Source: Sipunculus nudus
Lineage: Eukaryota; Annelida; Sipuncula; Golfingiida; Sipunculidae
NCBI GenBank assembly: GCA_026874595.1
Contig: CM049315.1
Coordinates: 9,587,664 to 9,651,663 of the forward strand
Length of the DNA: 64,000 nucleotides
Reading direction: 5' to 3'
The notes below the pieces were generated by a model. It searched no databases. It was not told where the DNA came from and was given only the letters and a program-made list of their open reading frames with translations. Within the stretch, counting starts at the first letter, position 1, and each line of letters begins with the position of its first letter. The position numbers and the translations under genes were made by a program. This document shows, piece by piece, positions 49,331 to 60,706 of the stretch.

Positions 49331-49700
49331 ATAAACACTGACTTCTTTATTCATTCCCCTAGACATTTCACGCTGCCTAGTATTACAGAATTTGATTTTA
49401 TTAATCTCCATAACAAAATTTATGCTCATCACGACTACGTGATCTGTTGTTATTAGGTTCCATAACATAATACACCTGCGACTTCTTTGAAAGGTAACAG
49501 GCAGTAATTTCATAAAGTCTTTGCGATTTTGCCGAACATGTTTTGGTGGTCCATATGGTTAATATTGCAAGACACTCAATAATGCCGCACTGCAACAAGT
49601 TGGGATATTATCAGCCATATCATATTTATTCTAAATTTTGTCGAAATAATAATGATAAATTCGGGCCTATTTCGTGATACCGTTGCAAATTTTAGTACTA

Positions 49701-50252
49701 ATGGGGCTGTCCCACTTATGCGACTCTACAGGCGACTTCAGGCGACCAGGCTGTCGCCTCATTGTCGCCGAAAAACAGGCGACAGGACCTCCGCTACGAC
49801 AATATTCTACGACAAGCTACAAATGGTTGGCGACTGTCTGACGACAAGCTACGACAAGCTGCCGACAACCGGCGACACAGTCGCCGCGACAAAGGACAAT
49901 CACCAACGACAACCTACGACCACATCTACGACAACCCACGACCACACTGGCGACAACCTACGACACCTGAATTCTTGCTACGTCCACCCGCGACAAGCTT
50001 CGACGAGGCTCTACCATGTGCTTTGTGAGGAGCCGGACACAAGGATGGGCCATGTTTCAAGTAACAAAAGACCGCGACAACACACACGACAACCCGCGTC
50101 ACCTGGCGACAGCCTACGACAGGACCTACGACAACCCGCGTCAGCTGGCGACAGCCTACGACAGCACCTACGCCATTAGAAGACAGGCAACGCTCACTGG
50201 CGACAAAAAAGCTGTCGCCTGAGAATTTTGAACATGTTGGGGACAGCCCCAT
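49701..50252. mobile_element. 552-bp MITE with internal GGCGACA / CTACGACA simple repeats
   Basis: It starts ATGGGGCTGTCCC and ends GGGACAGCCCCAT, with TA on both sides (49,699-49,700 and 50,253-50,254). Most of the interior is built from short GC-rich phrases: 'ggcgaca', 'ctacgacaa', 'cgacaagct', 'cctacgacagca'. A 175-codon frame (49,652-50,179) and frames on the other strand reflect this repetition and run past the element's left end, so they are not genes. Confidence 0.75.
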
Positions 50253-50400
50253 TAGACAGTACATGTATATTATCTGGGTAGGAAACACATCATACGTAAA
50301 TGTGTTTATTAATGCAAAAAAATTTAAATAATAATGTTCCTGTTTTTAAAATAACCAATGACTGGCTTCTCTAGGGAAAATAGGGTTAATGGCCCATGTG

Positions 50401-50800
50401 CAGGATTCATGATTAAACTAGGTAACACTTGCCCAGGATTCATGATTAAACTAGGTAACACTTGCCCAGGATTCATGATTAAACTAGGTAACACTTGCCA
50501 AGGATTCATGATTAAACTAGGTAACACTTGCCCAGGATTCATGATTAAACTAGGTAACACTTGCCCAGGATTCATGATTAAACTAGGTAACACTTGCCCA
50601 GGATTCATGATTAAACTAGGTAACACTTGCCCAGGATTCATGATTAAACTAGGTAACACTTGCCCAGGATTCATGATTAAACTAGGTAACACTTGCCCAG
50701 GATTCATGATTAAACTAGGTAACACTTGCCCAGGATTCATGATTAAACTAGGTAACACTTGATCAGGATTCATGATTAAACTAGGTAACACTTGCCCAGA
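50401..50800. repeat. 33-bp minisatellite, about 12 units
   Basis: Units read CAGGATTCATGATTAAACTA then GGTAACACTTGCC and recur every 33 bp with very few differences (for example 'gccaagg' near 50,498 and 'tgatcagg' near 50,760). Because 33 is divisible by three, both strands carry long open frames of an 11-residue repeat; these are not proteins I would call. The near-identity implies recent expansion. Confidence 0.95.
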
Positions 50801-53017
50801 AAAAAATGAAACCATCAACCTATTCCTAGAATTTAAAAAATTCATTTTATATAATTTTATAAACTTACAAATTTGGGGCACAGCTTGAACCATTAATTAG
50901 CCAGTTTGATTACATTACATGTAATATTAATTACATGGATTAGTTACACATCACATGATTTAAACATGTTGAGATAAAAGGGACTGTTATATATAACTGT
51001 TTACAATATATATATATATTAGGTATAAAAAAAAGGATTTTCAGTAGAAATTTACTTATACGGAGGTCAAACTGTTCGGATATATTTTTCAAGAAAATAA
51101 AATAATAAAATTTTGAATGTTTTCCCCTTGTTATGTTGTGCTTTTGCCTGTTTGGCAAAACAATTTTAATTATCATGTTGTTCCCTGATCATGATTATTT
51201 TTTAATCAAAAACATCAAATATATGTAAACAGAAAGAATATTGCCTGCACACACAGATTTTGGGGGGAAAAACCTGTACCTGAGATACCAACTTTTGTAT
51301 TTTTTTTAAGGGAATAGTGTGGGCAGTAATTTTGCAACATTAAGATCGAGGCCTTGCTGGTCCCTCACTATGGGGGTGAAAGGACCTTCCCTTCTGCAGA
51401 ACAATTATTTTTTTTTTCATAGTGGCCACATGTTTTAACTCTTGGCTGGGGGCAAAAGATGATAGATATGGTCAATCGCATATAAAATAATCAAGAATAT
51501 AATATGAACTAACAACAATTAAATAAACTATAGTTTATTTGTGTATGATTATATAGACATTTGTAATTCCTATAATATATATACAAGGGCTTGTACACAA
51601 CCATGCAATATGAAAAAAACTTTTATGACTCAACAGAAAACCCTTTTATGATTAATACAATATTTGTGAAATATGACCTGTGTTTTTAGTTGTAAAGATG
51701 AATCAATTATTGTTTCAATAGCTTATGTCATTTTTGTGAATGCGTTAAGAAACCTAAAACATTCTTTCACAAAGGTGTATATAAAAAAAACAGTCTGAAG
51801 TGCATGTTTGTAGTGTGAAGACTGACAGAAAACTGGAACCTCATGAAGTCTTAATAAGACCTTAGCAGGTCTCACAAACAATGTGAACCAGCTGACACCT
51901 AGAGTACACTGATACAGGTATAAGTGAGTACTCCGACATAAGCATTAATGGAATAAATAAAAATATCAGACTAAAATAAAAAATATCATGAAATTTCTAA
52001 AGAAACTAAATACTTAAGCTATTTACAAACAGATATATGTCACATGTTGATATGTTTGTGTATATATAATCTAGATGCATGCTTATATAAGTGTATTTAT
52101 ACATATGTAAATGCAATGCTGTATTTACAATTACTACAAGAAGTTCAAATTACCCCAACACTTGCTCATGTTTAGAGCAGGTTCCACTAGTCATCCAACT
52201 GTAATTTATTCCTCTATTGTTCATGTGACTTTTCATGAAAATAGAACCGAGTTTGAATATTTGCTAAACATTCAGTGTATTATTAAATACTCAAATTTAT
52301 TTTGAAATTCTCAGCATTTACAAGAATTTCAACAGTTATACATACATTGACAACCTAAGCAGTAATGTCTTATGCCACAAAGGCTCAGTTCTCTTATTCT
52401 TAAAATAACAGCTTAATGAACACAACTTTGATGATTACATTAGATAAGCCATTTTGATTTTACAAGCATGTTCATAAATCCAGTAATGTACTTATTTCAG
52501 TGTTAATTGGTAAGTATGTTCAACAGGACCCCCAATAAATCCTTACAATCAAGTGATGTACCCATACACTGTGATGCTAATCATTTAAATTTCATCACTC
52601 TACCACCAGAGGTCACTTCAATTCAAAACAAACCTCCCCCAGTTAGGGATTGTGGGAAGGCTGGGACTACTTTTCTGAACGATTGAACTCCAAAATCAAT
52701 ATTTGTCACCATTTAAGAAAAAACCTTGTTAATATTGTACATGCCCATGCTGAAAAAAATATCACTTTTTCAATTCCAATCTTATTGCAGAGAGATTCAT
52801 GTCCACATAATGTGATGGAAGCAATTCTATTCCAATATACTTTAACGGACTACATCTACTCCTTCGATACATTTTATGACTACACCACTGGTGTACTTAG
52901 AAGCCCCAGTGCACTGTGGGGAAAGGATTACTTTACTTCCATGATTTGTGACAGTCCTAAACAGCACTATACAACAGGACCTTTATCAGGCTGTATACAT
53001 CAACCATGTGTGGGGCA
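50801..53017. other. AT-rich DNA including the presumed 3' UTR of the NuMA gene
   Basis: No independent gene seen. The right part (towards 53,017) should be 3' UTR of the minus-strand NuMA gene. On the minus strand AATAAA occurs at about 52,205-52,210 and 52,296-52,301, 720-810 nt after the stop, but AT-rich sequence makes such matches common. A plus frame at 52,650-53,057 is antisense to the last exon. Confidence 0.45.
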
Positions 53018-53053
53018 TCAGTTTCTGTTCTGTTGCTGTAATGGTTTCTTCCC
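53018..53053 (-). CDS. NUMA1: NuMA-like protein, last coding exon (tentative)
   Basis: A strong acceptor (tttttctttctttcag) ends at 53,054. In phase 0 the exon reads GKKPLQQQNRN and stops at 53,018-53,020. A basic, glutamine-rich tail suits a NuMA C-terminus, and phase 0 fits the long version of the preceding exon. If that exon instead used its upstream donor at 56,706/56,705 (phase 1), this exon would read GEETITATEQKLMPH... to a stop at 52,986. The first option is preferred on composition only. Confidence 0.5.
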   Translation of the reverse strand, partial: GKKPLQQQNRN

Positions 53054-54933
53054 CTGAAAGAAAGAAAAAATAAATCAATAAAAAATAAGCCCAAGTAAAT
53101 ATATATGTGCATCTGTCTTCTTCACATGAGGAAAAACAAGGGACCCATGGGTCACGGCGCTCAGCTGATCGTGATTGGACTATAAATGTTTCACCACTGT
53201 GATACTATATCGAGTTGATAAAGCTTATGAATATCATGTACATGTTGGGCTATTATAAAGGAATGTAATGTAATATGTGAGTAAATGATAAATGAAATTA
53301 CCTGACTGATGGATTAATAGAGTCAAATAAAGTGGTTTATTTTTTATTTATTTAGGAGGGGTTGAAAATTGTGATATATTTGAGCAAATATGAATGCAAT
53401 GACAGCAGTAATAAGCAGTAGTAGATGATAAGGCTATTTGTTGAAGGATCTAAAGTGTATGGTAGTCTGCAAGCGTTCAATTTGACAGATATGATGTTAT
53501 GATTAACTATGCTGATGAAGTGATTTATGAATATGTGACTGTATGACACAATATCTCTTTAGTCTTGACAAGGTACATTATTGTGATGCCCACTATGTCT
53601 ACATATTACACAATATTGACATAATTTCTGGCATGTACATAGGTACCTATGGACGAATAGTTATACAAAATATTAAAGTATGAATATATCTGATTCATCT
53701 TGTTCTTGCTTACTGAGGCTGACTTTGGGATGGGGTTCGGAGAAGGGAAAAGTGAGGGCAGCACGAAGGTGGATGTAGAAATATTCTATTGTAATGTTTT
53801 TCATTTATATAAGAATATGAAAATCTAAGAGGAAAGGGGCCCTCCTACTTGGTTAAAGTTCTAAATATATGATTGCAAACTAATACTCTGACAAGACTGT
53901 CATGAAGAAAAACAGTAAAAGTTTTGAGATACTGTGTTGCATACGAAAATTTACAGATGGACAGGCAAGTGGACAGAATGGACTAATACCTTTATTTCAC
54001 TTTCAAGAGAATAATGCATTTAAGTTTATATATAATCCTATTTTTTTAAGCAGATCCACTTTTTCCATTAAGAAGTTTTTATCTGTATCATTTTTTTATT
54101 TACAGGTTTATAAATTTTTAATTAAAAAACCTGAAAATATAAGTTAAAATATTAGAATTGTTGCAAAAGTTGCAATCATTATATATACAGAGTAAAAAAC
54201 ATTGGGTCATATTATGCATACACATATATTTTATTATTTTTAAATCATAAATGTTTTAACTGATTTTAAAAGAAAATAATGCCACAACATGGCATCTACA
54301 AGAATATTCCTTGAATCACTATTAAAAAGTTTTTGCATACTGGAGTTTTCAGGACATGCTTAATTTTATTCACCAAAATAAAATAAAAGTAAATTTGACA
54401 AAATAAAATATCTTTTCAAATAAAGTATACACACTGTTGGTTGAATGAGGGACAAACAATATCATTGTGCTAATTACTATCCCAGTTTTAATTAATTACT
54501 GGAATTAATAGTCAATTTCACACCTGGTGAAGTTTTTACTCTTCTGAAGTAAGGAATTACTTATCTCATGAACATCCAGACTTTCACAGCAAAACACCAC
54601 TTTGTGGACACAATTAAATGTACACTTTAATCATTGTAAACCTGGTGGTTCAATACAAAATCTAAAGTGTAGCATATCCAAGAATAAAATAAAATACAGA
54701 AAAATTATAACATTCATCTAGTTTATGCACCAGCTGGGGGGGGGGATGAGTGCAGGGCGAGAGGAAGCCTGCTAGTAGTGGCCAAGCTGGGCCAAGGTAA
54801 GCTGCCTGGGGTGGGTTACATAATGCAAGTGAAGGCTGTACTACTAGGTGGGCTAGATGTAAACAACACTTGACATGGTGTGTGAAAACATGAATAAAAG
54901 CTATTCATTCCAATCAATTTCTTTTGAAAGTAC

Positions 54934-56278
54934 AGATTTTAAAAGATTAAATCCTTATGCATATATGCTGGGAAAATTAAATCAACAGTGCCAAAGTTGG
55001 ACAAAATTTAAGGTATTTATTTTATTTATGCTAATAACTTGAAAAATTTGCAAAATTCAGATCTAATTTTGGGTAAACAATTGAATTTTGATTAAATAAA
55101 GTTATATTCCTGAAAAAAGGTCTCTAGGTTCAGCAATTCTCATGTAAGTAAATATATTTCCTGATTTTTTAAAAAATTGCATTATGTTTTGGCCCATAAC
55201 TTCAAAATAATACTCAATACTGACCTAATTTTTGGTATGTTCATAGAAAATGTATAAAAGAATGTGAATACTAAATACGATCAAAAACAGATCAGTGGTT
55301 TTGATATTAGGCAGCCTTGAAGTGTAACAATGGAGTTTTTTTCCTTAATATCTCGAAGGAACAAAGTCCTAATGACCCAATTTTCGGTATGGTAGGAGAT
55401 TTTGGGGACATCTAAAATTATGTCAACAGCCTGGGGAGCATAGAGATGTGCACTGAATGACCTACAGTCATCAAAGTGGACTGCTTGACAATGTAAGGGA
55501 ATACAACAAGAGCCTCCAAAAAAATTCAATAACTAGCCTAATTTTGCAGCTTTAATTTTCAAATTTCAGATTTTAACAGATTAAATCCTTATGTATACAT
55601 GGTGTGAAAATTAAATCCACAGTACTTAAAGGAAAAAAACGTGCCATGGCCAAAGTTGGGCAAAATTTAAGGTACCAATTTTATATTTTTGCCAATATTT
55701 AAAAAAATTTAACAGATTTTGATCTAATTTTTGGTATACTATTAAATTTTGATTAATTAAAGTTGTATTACTGGAAAAAAGTCCCTACCTTTAACACTTT
55801 GGGTCTTAAGTGACAAAATATCTTCCTGATTTTTTTACAAAGTGCATTATGTTTGGGCCAATAACTTTTTTAAATTATATAATACTGACTTAATATCTGG
55901 CATGTACATAGGAACTATATAGAGGAATATTTATGGTAAATATGAAGAAAACCAGATGAGTGGTTTTGATATTAGGCAGTCCTGAAGTGTGAAATAGATT
56001 TCTAATAAAGAATTGAGGTTTTTCCTTAATATCTCAAAGGAACGAAGTCCTATTGACCCAATTTTTGGCATGGTAGGAGATTATGGGGACATCTAACTGT
56101 ATGCCGAAATTCAGATTGGTAGGTTCAACGGTGTCGAAACGTGCCAGTCTTACGGACGGACATCCAGACGGACAGACAGACAGACGGACGAACGGACGGA
56201 CGGACGGACAGACAGACGGACGGACAACTTACAATCGACCATGACTATAGCTCAGATGACTTATAGTCAGCTGAGCTA
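54934..56278 (+). repeat. Family A dispersed repeat, two tandem copies of about 635 bp
   Basis: Copy one (from about 54,934) and copy two (from about 55,567) share in order: 'agattaaatccttatg', 'ccaaagttgg.caaaatttaagg', 'gttttgatattaggcag', 'ccttaatatctc.aaggaac' and 'ggtaggagatt.tggggacatctaa'. Copy two continues into a GGACGG tract (56,154-56,225) and ends 'ctatagctcagatgacttatagtcagctgagctaa'. The inverted relative at 5701-6545 has the same order and end. Confidence 0.8.
56154..56225. repeat. GGACGG/GACAGACA simple repeat
   Basis: Imperfect GGAC/AGAC tetramer repeats lie just before the family A terminus. Similar tracts sit at 5740-5805 (inverted) and, shorter, near 29,300. Confidence 0.85.
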
Positions 56279-56667
56279 ATAAAAAATTAAATAAGTGAGT
56301 ATCTGTCTTGTTCACTTCATGAGGAGATTTATTTGTTCTTTGAACAAAAATCTGATAGATTTTGAAGTACCTATATGTTAAACTTTCAATCATCCTATAA
56401 GGATGTTCCCTCATCACCAACCTCAGTTAAGGTATCTTTTTTTAATAACATTAGCATATTGTCTGAACAACAAAAATCAGGTCAATAAGCAAATTGATCG
56501 AAACCTGAAACTGGTTTATTTAATGGCTTGGCACTATTTATTAATCCCAGTATTTGTAACATTTCTTGTGTATTTACTTCTGTAAGGTATGTTGACAGTT
56601 TACAAATGCACTATTCACTGAGGACTGACATTTATAAAATTTACTGATTAACAACAATATAACTGAC

Positions 56668-56775
56668 CTGTTTCAACTTTTTGGCTGATCTGGTTATCAT
56701 CTTACCAAGCCCCAGGCGTCTTATCTTTTTGTTGGGTGTGAAACCAATGTTAAATGCCATGCTTTCCCTTTTTCC
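56668..56775 (-). CDS. NUMA1: NuMA-like protein, penultimate exon (MAF..TP-K motif, basic tail)
   Basis: After acceptor 'ttttttttgcag' the exon reads GKRESMAFNIGFTPNKKIRR, then LGLGKMITRSAKKLKQ, to donor CAG/GTCAGT at 56,668/56,667 (36 codons, phase 0). ESMAF-I--TP-K matches the human NuMA segment QSMAFSILNTPKK, close to its C-terminal end, and a basic stretch follows in both. An alternative donor G/GTAAGA at 56,706/56,705 would end the exon at LGL in phase 1. The longer form keeps the basic residues and is preferred. In the partial protein this is about residues 659-694. Confidence 0.75.
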
Positions 56776-57823
56776 CTGCAAAAAAAAATTACACTTCCAG
56801 TCTCAAGATGTAGCAGGAGAATTACATGTACACAGGAAGCAACAGTTTTGACTCTCTCGTCATCAGAAAGCCATATCAAAAACTGAAGGAACATGTCAAC
56901 AGCAAAAGCCCCCATACAGTTCTATATTATGTAATCACAAGGTACATAGATATGAGGAGAGAATTTGAATTTTTACTAGCTAACCAAAAAAATAAACAAA
57001 CAGAAAAGACTCTAGAGCCTCATATTCACACTGTGAAAAAAAATTGTCCTTGACAGCTGGTGAAAACTTGGAACTAATTTGGTTTTTACAGCAAATCTTA
57101 AGAGGACAGACCAGACAAATTAGGTCACTAAAATCTTTTACACAATGGAGATGGTTCAGTGGTAAAATGGCATTTGTGCATGATTGTTTAACACAGCTCT
57201 CCATAAGAGGTGTTGCAAGCTGTTTGAACAGTCATGCTATAACTACTGGAGCCAATTGGCTGTCATGGAACAAAAGACTCTCCTTATTTCTACATAAAAT
57301 ACAGCTTTGTTCAAGGTATTCTGTTAGCCAATTCTGTGAGCCCACCATCTGTTTGGTGTGGTTTAAGATCACATAGTTTGCATTAATCAAGTATTTTTAA
57401 TCTATGGCTAATCAAAGACGCCGTGGCCAAAAACGCTTGACTAAGACTGAGGAGGTGGTGTCAGAATTTTAGAAAATGGGATGCACAAACCCTCCTCTTG
57501 TTACATTCTAAAACACAAACTCAGAGAACAAAATATTTTGTCAGAATTTTGTTAGAAAGTTGTCCAAACAATGACAAACTTCAGGCCTTTACAGAATCAT
57601 ATAGGACATGTACCCTGGCTGCATGACCCTGAATGTAGCATTAATTGATATCACTTTTGACCACCAGATGTCACTTCTATATTAAAATAGTCTGTGGTTG
57701 GGCATTATATAACTTCAGGACCCACCAGCAGGTGTCAGTTGTGTAATTTTGAATACTGTTGAACAAAGATAATTTGTTACAGCAAACTGTAGAGGGAGAC
57801 TTGCAAAAAGAATAGCAGCTTAC

Positions 57824-58467
57824 CTTTCTTTTCCCCCCACTGCTCTGTATGGAGCTGTTCATTGCGTTTTTAGGAGTTCGGTTACGGTGCTTTGGTGACC
57901 TGGTCGTCTCTAGAGAATCGTCCAATGATAAATTAGCCATGGCTAATGGTGTTCCTAAACATGACAGGGCATCAAGAGGTGTGGTTTTGCGGGACGATCT
58001 GAATGGTGTTTTCATTGGCCTAAGCACCATGTGGCTATTCGTAGAATCGTTCAGAGCATGCTCCTGGGAAGGTTTAGCCCGCGTACTGGTGGTCCGAGTT
58101 TCTGTCTGATTGGGGGCCAGAAGGTGAGGCTGTTGTGACCATTTATTAGTGTGGCCTTTTACGTGGTTTTTCATCATTGTATCGGAGACAGAGCCTTTAG
58201 CGTACACGGTCGCTACTTTGACGTTGCCAGCTTTCTCTTCAGGCATGTGGTTGTATGATCTCAGCACACGTGTGGGCTCAGGAGGGTTGGCCAGTGTAGT
58301 GTCCGATATAGTTTTAGTTGGACACGTTTGTGTCTCGACTGGATAGGTGGTTCTAAGGTGAGGCAGACATAGTGTGTTTCGTCTCTGCAGCTCATGCAGT
58401 CGATCCCACTCGAACGTTTCCATCTCATCCTTCTCATCCTCTGACATGAACAGGCTGCCCATTCCTC
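57824..58467 (-). CDS. NUMA1: NuMA-like protein, exon with LGN/Pins-binding motif
   Basis: Acceptor 'tatattgcttgcag' precedes the exon, and donor AAG/GTAAGC ends it at 57,824. It begins GMGSLFMSEDEKDEMETFEW and continues DRLHELQRRNTLCLPHLRTTYPVETQ (about residues 445-490 of the partial protein). This aligns with the human NuMA peptide that binds the TPR domain of LGN: human WNRIAELQQRNRVCPPHLKTCYP against WDRLHELQRRNTLCLPHLRTTYP. That interaction anchors NuMA and dynein at the cell cortex to orient spindles. The rest is Ser/Thr/Lys-rich and disordered, with several SP/TP sites such as RSPK and RTPK that could be mitotic kinase targets (inference). The exon continues the split AGA codon from the previous exon. 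Confidence 0.88.
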
Positions 58468-58888
58468 CTGCAAGCAATATATAATTCAGAAACATGGCTA
58501 CTAGTCTGTTTTAAGAATAAGAGCATACTGATTTATTTAACTTGATGCACTACATCATGAGGTTACAATACAATTAAAGGTTTGATGAGAGCATCCAATT
58601 AAATTAAGGGCACAAAATCTCGCAAGTTGTCCAGATAGTCACAATTTATGGGGGAAATGTTTGGTATTCAAATGATCAGACCATAATAATCAATTTGATT
58701 TTTAAGGATATACAAGTTCATTCAAGTCATGTGCCTGACACTAATGCGAAGCATATGCACCCCTGTTGAATTCAGGAGAGATGAAAATAAAGCAATTTAA
58801 TATTAAGCAATCAAAGGTACTGGTATATAACAGGTCTAGGTGAAATTACTCTTAAAATATAACTGAGGAGCAAGCTTGTCAAACTTAC

Positions 58889-59270
58889 TGAGTTGTTTCT
58901 GGTGCTGACTGGCAGTCGCACTCCTAAGTTTTCTCTTCATTCCATGTTCAGGTGGAGTTTTCGGGGCCACAAGCTTATCAAAGGGTTCAAGGTCAGTGTT
59001 CATATCATCTTCTTCTGAACTAAAATTGGGCTGTGGTGGTATACGATGTTCCGGTATACGATGCTCCGCTACACGCTTTTCTGGTACACGCTTTTCTGGT
59101 GCATGGTTTTCTGGTCTGTGCTGTTCTGGTCTGTGTTTTTCTGGTCTGTGTTGTTCTGGTTTGTGCTGATCTAGTTTGTGCTGTACTGGTCTGTGATGAT
59201 TTGGTTTGTGCTGATCTGGCCTATGTGGCTTGGCTTTTTCTTCCTCATTCTCCTCTGGGAACTGACTTTC
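58889..59270 (-). CDS. NUMA1: NuMA-like protein, exon with pentapeptide (EQHRP) repeats
   Basis: Acceptor 'gttgctgttgcag' lies at 59,271 and donor CTCA/GTAAGT at 58,889/58,888 (ends phase 1). It starts ESQFPEENEEEKAKP. About 12 tandem pentads of the form [DE]-x-H-[KR]-P follow, for example DQHKP, EQHRP, EKHRP, EQHRP, then drifting to EKRVP and EHRIP. After them come an acidic patch (SSEEDDMNTDLEP) and a basic stretch (MKRKLRSATASQHQKQL). The pentad block corresponds to a 15-bp tandem repeat in DNA at about 59,035-59,215 and I recall no counterpart in vertebrate NuMA. It lies between the coiled coil and the LGN-binding motif, so it probably acts as a flexible linker (inference). Confidence 0.8.
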
Positions 59271-60080
59271 CTGCAACAGCAACAAACATCATCACTTTTT
59301 TTTAAGGATAGGTCCATGGCCTGTTGGTGGTAGCCCTCACTTTTGAACAACTTTAACTGGTAACTATACATATAGCGGATATTTTATTATTCAATGATCT
59401 GATTTTCAGGTTCAATATGCATGGGGTTAATCGTGATCCAGAAGTCATAAGTGTCATTCCAACATTTGAGTAAATCTCTGAAAGTAGGTGGAGAGTCATG
59501 TAAGTAGGTGTAGAGTCATTATACCTGTGATATAATTCACTGCCTGAATGACAGGCCTGTTGTGGAGATCTTTTAGGGGAGCACGTGCAGTTATAAGAGA
59601 ATAAGTCTGATGTGAGCATGTTTGAGGTTTCAATCACAAGACCTTAAGCGAGGTTCTGGACACACAGATGTTCAAAAATGTTTATAAAAATGAAAGAGTA
59701 ACAAAAATTTAATTATTTAATTAGAAAGGAGCTAGAGACCACAAGCTCTGCAAAGATCCTAATTAAACTACATGGAAACTCAAGAAATTCTGGTCACTGT
59801 TCAACAACTCTATTCACTGGTTATCTGTCAATAATAATTGTTTTGGGCCTCAACAGGAACATAATAAACAGCTGTAAAATACAATGGAAAGGAAGTACAT
59901 TCAAAATTTAACGGATCTTTCCTTGGGTATTAACTGTTTTCCTAAAACTAAACAAAATTTCAACTATATTTGTTCAGAACATTAAAAAAAAACAAACAAA
60001 AAAAACAGACATCTTAAAATCTGTTTATAGCATGATATATATATTGAGGCAAAAATAAAATCAATTTCCTCAGTCTGGCA

Positions 60081-60605
60081 CAGGACTCGACATTAATGGT
60101 TAACTGCTTGCCCAGGGCAAGTGAAAATTCCAGAGGCCTGGACAGCTGAGCGGTAAAACGCTTGGCTTTCTCCGCTGGCGACCCGGGTTCGATCCCCGGT
60201 GTGGCTATGAGAGTGGGTTGTAGTTGCCCGTCCAAGGTTGGTGGTTTTCTCCGGGTTCTCCGGTTTCCTCCACCCTTTCCGACTACCGAGCGCCAACATC
60301 CGAGCCATGGAGAGTGCCTCGTATTAGTTATAATAACTAGTTGTACAATCCATGTAAAATAAATAAAGTTTATAAAGAAAAAAATTCCAGAAAATGGTTG
60401 TAGGGCAACTACAAGACACCTACTTACCAGTCAGGCTAGTGGGTTCAACATAAACCTTTACCCTAGGCCTAACAAAGGATCTATGTGTTCTTGAATGCAA
60501 TCAATAATATTTGTAGGGCAAGTAAAAATTGATGCAGGGCAAGTAAGAGCTAGACATTACTCGCCTGACTGGGCAAATACTTTCAAAAGTTAATGTTGAG
60601 CCCTG
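60081..60605. mobile_element. hAT-like MITE in a NuMA intron, carrying a nested SINE
   Basis: The left tip CAGGACTCGACATTAA and the right tip reverse complemented CAGGGCTCAACATTAA match at 14 of 16 positions. Inside both, 'ttgcccag' and 'gggcaagt' recur in inverted orientation. Ends of the CAGGGCTCGACATTAA type are characteristic of hAT elements. I could not identify a clean 8-bp target duplication. The SINE at 60,135-60,380 splits the left part. Confidence 0.65.
60135..60380 (+). mobile_element. tRNA-derived SINE with 11-bp target duplication
   Basis: The head is tRNA-like, with an A-box-like 'cagctgagcggtaaaacgct' and a B box GGTTCGATCCC near 60,187. It is followed by a 'ggttttctccgggttctccg' segment that resembles the conserved central domain of several lophotrochozoan SINEs (Nin-DC type, from memory). 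The tail is 'aaataaagtttataaagaaa'. The 11-bp copies AAAATTCCAGA at 60,124-60,134 and 60,381-60,391 flank it exactly, which shows retroposition. It is not a functional tRNA gene. Confidence 0.88.
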
Positions 60606-60706
60606 TTGTATCTGGGAAGAAATTTTTTGTTCTAGATGAGGTATGTTTGTATGACCAAAACCGTGAAACAAGTCCCACGTCATAATGATTTGAATATGTC
60701 ACATAC

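Larger units (their letters stand above)
53054..56667 (-). other. NuMA intron with dispersed repeats
   Basis: This holds the 'gacccatgggtcacggcgctcagctga' phrase near 53,140, a G run near 54,735 and the family A repeat copies at 54.9-56.3 kb. No further coding exon was recognised. Confidence 0.5.

Noticed and set aside
49652-50179. 175-codon plus-strand ORF
   Set aside because: It covers the simple-repeat interior of a TA-flanked MITE and crosses its left end; composition is dictated by GGCGACA/CTACGACA words.
50324-50893. 189-residue minus-strand and 134-residue plus-strand proteins with 11-residue repeats
   Set aside because: Both arise from the same 33-bp minisatellite read in frame; no splice or start context.
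52650-53057. 135-codon plus-strand ORF
   Set aside because: It is antisense to the last NuMA exon and its 3' UTR and shows no protein features.
60135-60210. Functional tRNA gene
   Set aside because: A and B boxes are present but it is fused to a SINE body and flanked by target duplications; the acceptor stem is not convincing.
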